This document shows, one piece after another, positions 1 to 5,458 of a stretch of DNA of 5,751 bases (position 1 is its first letter; each line of letters begins with the position of its first letter). The DNA lies in contig CADBQZ010000039.1 of NCBI GenBank assembly GCA_902796865.1, positions 1-5,751 on the forward strand, read 5' to 3'. A program made the position numbers and the translations under genes. The notes beneath the pieces were generated by a model, which did not search any database, was not told where the DNA came from, and saw only the letters and a program-made list of their open reading frames with translations. The DNA is from an uncultured Ruminococcus sp. (lineage in GTDB: Bacteria; Bacillota; Clostridia; Oscillospirales; Ruminococcaceae).

Positions 1-255
1 CCGATAGTATATAATGAGCTTGAAAGGATAATCCTTGAATTTCTGCCTAAGCGTTATATCAGGGCTGCCGATGAAAGCAGCGAGATATTCAACCGCACTC
101 CGTCGGTCATAATAGTAGACCCTACAAGCGAGAATTTCAATCGTTTGAAAATAGCTTTTACAAATCAGCTTGATGCGGTATTTGTAAAGGATATGGACAG
201 CGCAAACAGATACCTTGAAAAGAATAACTGTGACTATATTATGAACAGGAGATAA
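1..255 (+). CDS. C-terminal end of a probable receiver-domain signalling protein (5' end outside window)
   Basis: Frame 1 is open from the first base to the TAA at 253-255, giving 84 residues. The visible start, P-I-x-x-x-E-L-E-x-x-x-x-E-F-L-P (residues 1-16), resembles the last helix of a response-regulator receiver domain, where a conserved Lys-Pro precedes that helix; the Lys would lie just outside the window. Residues 35-84 then resemble the first half of another receiver: a strand SVIIVDP (35-41), a helix, a second strand around LDAVFVKD (57-64), a helix, and a final strand CDYIMN (77-82) where the protein stops. The usual phosphoacceptor Asp position would fall at this end, and an Asn is seen there instead. 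By family habit this could be the tail of a hybrid histidine kinase, but the kinase part is not visible. The gene ends three bases before the FIST gene, so the two are probably one operon. The receiver assignment rests on pattern only and is moderate. Confidence 0.55.
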   Translation, partial: PIVYNELERIILEFLPKRYIRAADESSEIFNRTPSVIIVDPTSENFNRLKIAFTNQLDAVFVKDMDSANRYLEKNNCDYIMNRR

Positions 256-258
256 AAA

Positions 259-1446
259 ATGAGATCATTACAGGCTTTTACATATGAAATAGATGATATC
301 AAAAAGGCTGCTGCTGAGCTTGAAAGTCAGATAGACAAAACAAAGCTCTTAAAAAACAGCTGTGCCATAGTATTCTGCGGATATGAGGTCAATGTAGGCG
401 AGCTTGCGTCTGTATTGGAAAAAGTTTTTGATTTTCCTTTTGTGGGCTGCACAGGAGTAGGCATACTTTCGTCTAATGGATATTCACAAATGAGCATATC
501 TATGCTTGTAATGACAGCCGATGACTGTGATTTTTCGGTCTGTTTAACTGATGAAATGAAAACTAACGAGGATCTTGATAAGATCAGAGAAGCATACAGC
601 AGGGCATCGGAAAGTCTTCCAGAAAAGGAAAAGCTCATACTTATGTATTCTCCCTGGTTTGGCAATATCCTAGGAGATGATCTTGTAAGTGAACTTGACA
701 GATGTTCTGAGGGTGTGCCGGTTTTCGGTGCGATAGCAAGCGACGGCTGGACATTTAAAGAAAACTATGTTTTCTGCGGAGCAAAGGCATCTAAATGCCG
801 GGCTGCGATGGTGCTTATAAGCGGCAATATTCGTCCGACATTTAATATAGCACATTCTGCTTTAAAGACCGAGAATATAAATAAACTTATAACCAAAGCA
901 GAAGGCAATACTATATATACACTTGATGATGAACCTATAACCGATTATCTTGAAAAGAACGGCTTTATAACAGATAAATCTGATGTAATGTTTGATTATC
1001 TTGCAACACCTTTCATAACGACTATAACTACAAAAGACGGCGATGAAATTGATATACTAAGGTCGCTTGTGGGAATAAATCATAAAAAGAGATCCTGCCG
1101 ATATATCGGAAAAGTAGAGCAGGGAAGCAGGATGAATATGGTGCTTATAAGCAAGCAGGATATAGAAAAGTCTGCACGAAAGGCTTTTAAGGATGTTATC
1201 AATAAGATAAATATGTCTGATGATTATGAGTACAGTACGATATTGTGCAGTTCATGTATAGGAAGATATTGTCTTATTGTTTCGGACAAAAATATAGAGG
1301 GAAGGACATATGTTTATGATTTTCCGGATAATGTTAATCTGAATGGTTTTTATGGATACAGTGAATTCTGTCCTGCAAAGGGGAAAAAAGACGGGAAATT
1401 ATATAATGCACTCAATAATGAATCACTTGCTATAGTGGCTTTTTAA
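259..1446 (+). CDS. FIST-domain sensory protein (FIST_N plus FIST_C)
   Basis: This 395-residue protein has no signal peptide or membrane segment and should be cytosolic. The FIST_N part spans roughly residues 30-200, with the glycine-rich stretch VGCTGVGIL (62-70) and VPVFGAIASDGW (153-164). The FIST_C part runs from about 225 to the end, with a CSSCIGR stretch (330-336) where the family has its Cys-x-Gly-Arg-like segment, and the closing GFYGYSEFCP (363-372) and NNESLAIVAF (386-395) that mark the family's C-terminus. FIST domains are regarded as sensory input domains for small ligands, possibly amino acids, and are commonly found beside or fused to signalling proteins; the ligand here is unknown. 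The start at 259 follows an AGGAGA site (247-252) by six bases, and the gene sits three bases after a receiver-like tail, so it probably supplies input to that pathway. Length and both ends look intact. Confidence 0.88.
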   Translation: MRSLQAFTYEIDDIKKAAAELESQIDKTKLLKNSCAIVFCGYEVNVGELASVLEKVFDFPFVGCTGVGILSSNGYSQMSISMLVMTADDCDFSVCLTDEMKTNEDLDKIREAYSRASESLPEKEKLILMYSPWFGNILGDDLVSELDRCSEGVPVFGAIASDGWTFKENYVFCGAKASKCRAAMVLISGNIRPTFNIAHSALKTENINKLITKAEGNTIYTLDDEPITDYLEKNGFITDKSDVMFDYLATPFITTITTKDGDEIDILRSLVGINHKKRSCRYIGKVEQGSRMNMVLISKQDIEKSARKAFKDVINKINMSDDYEYSTILCSSCIGRYCLIVSDKNIEGRTYVYDFPDNVNLNGFYGYSEFCPAKGKKDGKLYNALNNESLAIVAF

Positions 1447-1460
1447 AGCGGCACTTTATT

Positions 1461-1504
1461 AGCATCAGAGTGGAAATCGTTCCATGATCTGTATTGCTGT
1501 TTTT
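1461..1504 (+). terminator. possible weak terminator or leader hairpin after the FIST gene
   Basis: Three paired blocks fold on each other: AGCA (1461-1464) with TGCT (1495-1498), CAGA (1466-1469) with TCTG (1488-1491), and TGGAA (1471-1475) with TTCCA (1480-1484), closing an ATCG tetraloop. Asymmetric 1x3 internal loops separate the blocks. Five T residues (1500-1504) follow after one G. It lies 14 bases after the FIST stop codon and 18 bases before the next start, so it could be a weak intrinsic terminator or an attenuating leader. I see no convincing promoter after it, which leaves open that the downstream genes are reached by read-through. Confidence 0.4.
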
Positions 1505-1522
1505 GAAATGGAGGAAATAATA

Positions 1523-2044
1523 ATGTTATCATCAATATTAGATAAAGAAGTCTGTGCCAACTGCAAAAACTGCTGCGTTTTTTATGAGGAGAGCCGTTGG
1601 GAAATGCCAAAGGTATCCGAGCACAAGGGAAAATTTATAAGAAATTTTCTTAAAGATCAGACAGCAGTTTTAAGAACTCCCGAAGGGTTCAGATTAAAAA
1701 GCGTAGAACGCAAAGAACGTCTGGATCCGGATTCTGAGGAATACAGATGTATTGCTCTCAATGAGCAGAAGGGATGTACCCTGCCTATTGAATTAAGACC
1801 TATGGAATGCCGTATGTGGCCGCTTAGGGTCATGAATGATAACGGCAGGATATATATAGCTTTGGCGCAGTCATGCAGTGCCGTTAATATGAAATTCAAA
1901 ATGGATGTTATAAAACTTCTGAATGATAATCTCAAAGATGAAATAATCGAGCTTATAAAAGCAGGAAAGCATATTATAAGAAAATTTGAACCTAGTTATA
2001 AAAGACTTCTTGAGATCACAGAGGACGTAAAGGGATATGAGTGA
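1523..2044 (+). CDS. YkgJ-family cysteine-cluster (CxxCxxCC) protein
   Basis: The 173-residue product carries the family hallmark C-x2-C-x2-C-C at residues 11, 14, 17 and 18, then further cysteines at 76, 85 and 96, with the second family signature RPMECRMWP at 92-100 and one more Cys at 118. The family (PF03692) is presumed to bind zinc or an iron-sulphur cluster through these cysteines; its biochemical role is not established. There is no signal peptide or membrane segment. I chose the ATG at 1523 because GGAGG (1510-1514) lies eight bases before it, and the cysteine motif then starts at residue 11 as is normal. The longer reading from 1484 has no ribosome binding site and its ATG falls inside a hairpin arm. 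The 3' end overlaps the next gene by eight bases, so the two proteins are probably made together. Confidence 0.88.
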   Translation: MLSSILDKEVCANCKNCCVFYEESRWEMPKVSEHKGKFIRNFLKDQTAVLRTPEGFRLKSVERKERLDPDSEEYRCIALNEQKGCTLPIELRPMECRMWPLRVMNDNGRIYIALAQSCSAVNMKFKMDVIKLLNDNLKDEIIELIKAGKHIIRKFEPSYKRLLEITEDVKGYE

Positions 2045-2933
2045 TAAGATATATATTTTCAAGCAGGGAGATTATAAAAAGACAGGTAATCTTCTCATGA
2101 GCAAAAACAGCAAAGCGTGTGAAGACTGTCTGCTTGGTATGTATGTCTGGAAGGACAGATATGGTCTTGCTCTTTACAAGGCTTCAGACTGTTCTTTTGT
2201 TTACAGCAGTGTATTCGATACATTTATGGTACCTGTTCCGAATATGACTGAAAGTGCACTTGAAATGATGAAAAGTATAAGCGAAAAGCCAGTGCTTGCA
2301 AGAGTTACCGAAAAAAACAAGGAGTATCTTGAAGCAAACTTTGAGGGAATGTTTGAATATTCCGAAGATACAGGGAGCTATGACTATATTTATGATATAG
2401 AAAGCCTTGTAACACTCAAAGGAAAAAAGCTTGCAAAAAAAAGAAACCATATAAATGGATTTATTAATACTTATGAGGAATGGCATACCGAGGAGATCTC
2501 ATTTAAAAATCTTCTTGGCTGCCGTGATTTTTTGAAAAAATGGTATAAGGATAAGATCGAGAAAGAAGACGAGAATGGTATAGACAGTCTTATGGCTGAA
2601 AAGAATTCGCTCTTCAATGTTTTAGAAAACTATGACGGCATAATGGCTGACGGCATGGCTTTGTTTGTTGGTGAAGAAATAGCAGCTGTTACGATAGGAC
2701 AGCGTATAAGTCAGCATACATATGACGTTGTATTTGAGAAAGCTTTTGACAGCATAAAAGGTGCGTATAATATTATAAACCGTGAATTTGCGGCGTTTAT
2801 AATGAAAAAATATCCGAATGTAAAATATATAAATCGTGAAAATGATCTTGATCTTGAAGGACTGCGCCGCTCAAAGCGTTCATACAGACCTGTGGAAATA
2901 TTAAAAAAGTATACAGCAAGATATATTGGATAG
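2037..2933 (+). CDS. DUF2156 / phosphatidylglycerol lysyltransferase C-terminal-like protein
   Basis: This 298-residue protein resembles the soluble GNAT-fold domain pair (DUF2156, PF09924) found at the C-terminus of MprF-type enzymes, which transfer an aminoacyl group from tRNA to phosphatidylglycerol. Visible landmarks are DYIYDIESLVTLKGKKLAKK (116-135) followed by RNHINGF, the central strand pair MALFVGEEIAAVTIGQ (207-222), VVFEKAFDSIKGAYNIINRE (231-250), and the closing YINRENDLDLEGLRRSK with SYRPVEILKKY (264-292). It lacks the many membrane helices of MprF, so it is not a complete lipid synthase and flippase; such stand-alone copies have no settled substrate. The ATG at 2037 overlaps the upstream stop region (ATGAGTGA), which indicates translational coupling; the nearest purine-rich sites are GAGG at 2021-2024 and AAGGG at 2030-2034. 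A later Met at residue 21 would cut off the family-like N-terminus. Confidence 0.85.
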   Translation: MSDKIYIFKQGDYKKTGNLLMSKNSKACEDCLLGMYVWKDRYGLALYKASDCSFVYSSVFDTFMVPVPNMTESALEMMKSISEKPVLARVTEKNKEYLEANFEGMFEYSEDTGSYDYIYDIESLVTLKGKKLAKKRNHINGFINTYEEWHTEEISFKNLLGCRDFLKKWYKDKIEKEDENGIDSLMAEKNSLFNVLENYDGIMADGMALFVGEEIAAVTIGQRISQHTYDVVFEKAFDSIKGAYNIINREFAAFIMKKYPNVKYINRENDLDLEGLRRSKRSYRPVEILKKYTARYIG

Positions 2934-2945
2934 ATAATATATAAG

Positions 2946-2985
2946 AATAAAGTCATCTCTTAAAAAATACAGAGATGACTTTATT
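2946..2985. terminator. bidirectional intrinsic terminator between convergent genes
   Basis: A perfect 15-bp stem pairs 2946-2960 with 2971-2985 around a 10-base AT-rich loop (2961-2970). The arms end in AATAAA/TTTATT, so each strand has A-rich sequence before and T-rich sequence after the GC-containing core (GTCATCTCT with AGAGATGAC). It lies 12 bases after the stop codon of the DUF2156 gene and one base after the TAG of the opposing FAD protein gene, the usual place for a shared two-way terminator. Confidence 0.88.
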
Positions 2986-2986
2986 T

Positions 2987-4567
2987 CTATTTTCCTATTG
3001 TTTTCATAATTGAAAGTGCTGTTTTTATGCCGTCTACGGCGGCTGACATTATTCCGCCGGCATAGCCTGCACCTTCGCCGCATGGATAAAGATTATCAGC
3101 GGAAAGAGATGTCATATTATCACTTCTTGTAATACGTACAGGTGATGAGGTCCTTGTTTCGGGCGCTGTCATGACGGCGTTTTTATCATTGAACGCTTTG
3201 ATTTTATGAGAAAAGTTATTTAGTCCTTCAGCAAGCATATCTGTAACGAATGCAGGCAGTATGTCATTGAAAGAGCAGGCTGTAAGTCCACGGTCATATG
3301 TAGGTATGATATCGGTATCGAGATCGGGTTTTCCATTCAAAAAGCCTCTTACTGTACAAGCGGGTGCGGTACCTTTTTCAGCAGCTGTGAAAGCACGTTT
3401 TTCTATTTCACGGGCAAATTTTACTCCGTCAAGTATTCCGCTTCCGTAATCCTTTTCTGATACGGATACGGCTATTGCAGCATTGGCGTTTTTACCGTCT
3501 CTTGCAAAGCAGCTCATGCCGTTTGTGACTACTGTTTCCGGCTCACTTGCAGAAGGTACTACATGACCTCCCGGACACATACAAAAAGTATATACACAGC
3601 GTTCCGGTGATTTCCTGTATGAAAGCTGATATTCGCCGACCGGAAGCGCAGGATCGTTTGCGTATTTGCCGTAAAGACTTTCATTTATATCAGATTGCTT
3701 ATGTTCTATGCGAACTCCGACTGAAAAAGGTTTGGGCTGCATGAAAATATTTTTTTTACATAGCATTTCAAATGTATCCCTTGCAGAATGACCTATGGCA
3801 AGTACCAGTGCCGCTGTTTCAAATTCCGTACTGCCTGTACGAATGCTTTTGATATGACCGTTCTCAAGCGTTATATCGCTAAGCTTTGTATCGAAAATCA
3901 CCTTCCCACCGAGTGATATTATGCGTTCCCGTATGTTTTTTACAATGTCCCGCAAATTATCGGTGCCGATGTGCGGCTTTGCTTTTATAAGTATTTCTTT
4001 TGGTGCACCAAATTCAGAAAATTTTTCCAAAACGTATCTGCAAAGCGGATCGTTTATCCTTGTGGTAAGTTTTCCATCAGAGAATGTTCCGGCGCCGCCT
4101 TCGCCGAACTGTACATTAGATTCTGTATTGAGGTCTTTTCCAGCCCAGTAATCTTCAACGTCTTTTATTCTTTTGTCTATACTGCTTCCTCTTTCGAGTA
4201 TTATAGGACGATAACCGTATTCTGCAAGCACCAGTCCACAGAACATTCCAGCCGGACCGAAGCCGGTAATTATTATTTCGCCGTGTCTTGGAGAATTTGA
4301 AATTACCGGTGAAAGAATGCTTTCGGAAACTTTTCGGCAGTGTTTGTTTTTGAGTATACGATGTTCGGCGCTTTTATCAAAGCACTCAATGTATACCGAA
4401 TAAACAAAATGAATATTATTGCGTTTCCTTGCATCGAGCGAAAACTTGTTTATTCCGCTTTTTTTTATTTCAGAGCTTTTAAGCCCGACAGATGCAGCCG
4501 CTTTTTTTATAACTTCATCGTGGCTTTCTCTTATCTGAGCATTTATGCTGTCTATTATGATTGCCAT
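2987..4567 (-). CDS. FAD-dependent NAD(P)/FAD oxidoreductase-like protein (COG2509 type)
   Basis: The 526-residue protein matches the layout of the uncharacterised FAD-dependent dehydrogenase family COG2509. Residues 1-80 form the family's small N-terminal domain with SLDARKRNNIHFVYSV (43-58). A Rossmann dinucleotide motif ITGFGPAGMFCG (100-111) follows, with Glu125 at the end of the second strand positioned to hold the ribose. Next come FGEGGAGTFSDGKL (154-167), a Cys-rich FCMCPGGHVVPSA (328-340), ETRTSSPVRI (470-479) and the C-terminal FAD motif YPCGEGAGYAGGIMSAAVDG (494-513). No membrane segment or signal peptide is seen; it should be cytosolic. Substrate and physiological role are unknown for the family. 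The ATG at 4567 is preceded by GAGGA (4575-4579) with a seven-base gap. A promoter and the sigK terminator lie immediately upstream, so it is probably transcribed alone. Both ends appear complete. Confidence 0.9.
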   Translation of the reverse strand: MAIIIDSINAQIRESHDEVIKKAAASVGLKSSEIKKSGINKFSLDARKRNNIHFVYSVYIECFDKSAEHRILKNKHCRKVSESILSPVISNSPRHGEIIITGFGPAGMFCGLVLAEYGYRPIILERGSSIDKRIKDVEDYWAGKDLNTESNVQFGEGGAGTFSDGKLTTRINDPLCRYVLEKFSEFGAPKEILIKAKPHIGTDNLRDIVKNIRERIISLGGKVIFDTKLSDITLENGHIKSIRTGSTEFETAALVLAIGHSARDTFEMLCKKNIFMQPKPFSVGVRIEHKQSDINESLYGKYANDPALPVGEYQLSYRKSPERCVYTFCMCPGGHVVPSASEPETVVTNGMSCFARDGKNANAAIAVSVSEKDYGSGILDGVKFAREIEKRAFTAAEKGTAPACTVRGFLNGKPDLDTDIIPTYDRGLTACSFNDILPAFVTDMLAEGLNNFSHKIKAFNDKNAVMTAPETRTSSPVRITRSDNMTSLSADNLYPCGEGAGYAGGIMSAAVDGIKTALSIMKTIGK

Positions 4568-4590
4568 TTTATGTTCCTCGTTTTTTTCTT

Positions 4591-4619
4591 ATTATATCAC
4601 ATATAAGAAAAAAATACAA
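4591..4619 (-). promoter_or_regulatory. extended -10 housekeeping promoter for the FAD protein gene
   Basis: Read on the minus strand, a perfect TATAAT (4591-4596) is preceded by TG one base upstream (TGATATAAT, 4591-4599), which makes an extended -10 element. A weak -35, TTGTAT (4614-4619), sits 17 bases upstream. Transcription would start near 4584, giving a leader of about 17 bases that holds the GAGGA ribosome binding site. The -35 hexamer overlaps the terminator of the preceding sigK gene. Confidence 0.7.
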
Positions 4620-4642
4620 ATAAAGTTTATATGACTTTATTT
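4608..4642 (-). terminator. intrinsic terminator of sigK
   Basis: On the minus strand, AAATAAAGT (4634-4642) pairs perfectly over 9 bp with ACTTTATTT (4618-4626) around a seven-base loop (4627-4633). Seven T residues (4608-4614) follow shortly after. The hairpin begins five bases after the sigK stop codon. The stem is AT-rich and so not strong, but position and T run fit an intrinsic terminator. Confidence 0.7.
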
Positions 4643-4647
4643 TTTAC

Positions 4648-5343
4648 TCAGTACGGTGTTTTATCGTACATACTTTTTAGCGTTTCAAGAGCTTTTTTCT
4701 CTATCCTGGAAACGTAGGATCTCGATATATCAAGTTTTTGAGCGACTTCACGCTGAGTAAGAGCGTTGCAGCCGTACAGTCCGTACCTGTTTTTAATTAT
4801 CTCAAATTCACGTTTGCTAAGAGCTGTTTCTAAAAAATTGTAAAGCTGAGCAGAATGTATCGAAAGATCGACCTGGTCTATTATGTTTGTCTCGTCTCCG
4901 ATTATATCAAGAAGTGTCAGGGTGTTTCCGTCTTTATCAGTATCAATAGGATCATCTATGTATACATTTCCCTGTGTCTTTTTGTTGGAACGAAAGTGCA
5001 TCAGGATCTCGTTTTCAATACACCTGCTGGCATATGTAGCAAATCTGTTTCCCTTATCGCATTTGAATGTTGAAACAGCCTTGATAAGTCCGACAGTGCC
5101 GATAGATATAAGTTCATCCTGATCTTTAAGATTTGAATAATATTTTTTTATTATATGTGCAACAAGTCTTAGATTGTGCTCTATAAGTTTTGCTCTGGCA
5201 TTGCTGTCGCCGTCTTTCATTTTGTGAAAGTATTCTTCCTCCAAAGCTTTGGACAGCGGTTTGGGAAAAACTGTTTTGCTGTCGATATGGAGAAAAGGAA
5301 AGAGCATATGTATAAGAGCATTTCCTAGAACATCAATTATCAT
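4648..5343 (-). CDS. sigK: RNA polymerase sporulation sigma factor SigK (pro-SigK)
   Basis: SigK directs RNA polymerase to late mother-cell genes (coat, cortex, lysis) during endospore formation. This 231-residue protein shows an N-terminal hydrophobic stretch (residues 1-20) like the pro-region that is removed by regulated proteolysis in Bacillus, then VFPKPLS (25-31). Region 2 follows: HNLRLVAHIIKKYY (56-69), the core-binding DELISIGTVGLIKAV (76-90), and the -10-recognising FATYASRCIENEILMHFRSN (101-120). Region 4 has the helix-turn-helix LTQREVAQKLDISRSYVSRI (195-214). HIIKKYY, MHFRSNKKTQ and DPIDTDKDGN favour SigK over SigE. The ATG at 5343 is preferred: AGAGGTGAT (5348-5356) is six to seven bases upstream, whereas the in-frame GTG at 5350-5352 lies inside that ribosome binding site. 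The gene is whole, without a skin-type insertion. SigE is the main alternative identity, less likely. Confidence 0.87.
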   Translation of the reverse strand: MIIDVLGNALIHMLFPFLHIDSKTVFPKPLSKALEEEYFHKMKDGDSNARAKLIEHNLRLVAHIIKKYYSNLKDQDELISIGTVGLIKAVSTFKCDKGNRFATYASRCIENEILMHFRSNKKTQGNVYIDDPIDTDKDGNTLTLLDIIGDETNIIDQVDLSIHSAQLYNFLETALSKREFEIIKNRYGLYGCNALTQREVAQKLDISRSYVSRIEKKALETLKSMYDKTPY

Positions 5344-5347
5344 ATCA

Positions 5348-5356
5348 ATCACCTCT
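5348..5356 (-). promoter_or_regulatory. ribosome binding site that fixes the sigK start
   Basis: The minus strand reads AGAGGTGAT here, a near-complete match to the anti-Shine-Dalgarno complement AGGAGGTGAT. With the GAGG core at 5352-5355, it is spaced correctly for the ATG at 5341-5343 and overlaps the upstream GTG at 5350-5352, which therefore cannot be the start. Confidence 0.8.
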
Positions 5357-5360
5357 CGTT

Positions 5361-5389
5361 TATTATATGCAGCAGTGCTTGTTCCGGTG
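5361..5389 (-). promoter_or_regulatory. possible sigK promoter, SigK-like or housekeeping
   Basis: On the minus strand, CATATAATA (5361-5369) fits the SigK -10 pattern CATAnnnTA, and CAC (5387-5389) lies 17 bases upstream, as in the SigK -35 pattern mAC. The same place can be read as a housekeeping promoter, TATAAT (5362-5367) with TTCACC 18 bases upstream. Transcription would begin near 5355, inside the ribosome binding site, leaving only about 12 bases before the ATG. That is unusually short and lowers confidence. Confidence 0.35.
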
Positions 5390-5458
5390 AATATATGATC
5401 TGAAGTTCGATCAAACTGCTCAATATATGAGAGAGAATATGCTCAAATAATAAAAAAA

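Noticed and set aside
327..665. Minus-strand open frame of 112 codons opposite the FIST gene
   Set aside because: It is antisense to a recognisable FIST domain, with no supporting family resemblance.
1484..1522. Upstream in-frame ATG giving a 186-residue version of the cysteine-cluster protein
   Set aside because: No ribosome binding site precedes it, the ATG lies in a hairpin arm, and a good GGAGG serves the ATG at 1523.
2184..2486. Minus-strand open frame of 100 codons rich in Phe and Ile
   Set aside because: The hydrophobic look comes from reading Lys- and Glu-rich coding sequence backwards; the plus-strand DUF2156 gene explains the region.
2946..2985. Long hairpin considered as a mobile-element end or small RNA
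   Set aside because: Its position just after two converging stop codons and its AT-rich flanks fit an intrinsic two-way terminator, and there is no transposase or target duplication.
3971..4300. Plus-strand open frame of 109 codons opposite the FAD protein gene
   Set aside because: It is an antisense shadow of a clearly conserved coding region and resembles no family; the other plus-strand frames between 3261 and 4606 are the same kind of artefact.
5344..5352. GTG at 5352 as the sigK start
   Set aside because: It lies inside the ribosome binding site AGAGGTGAT, which is correctly spaced for the ATG at 5343.
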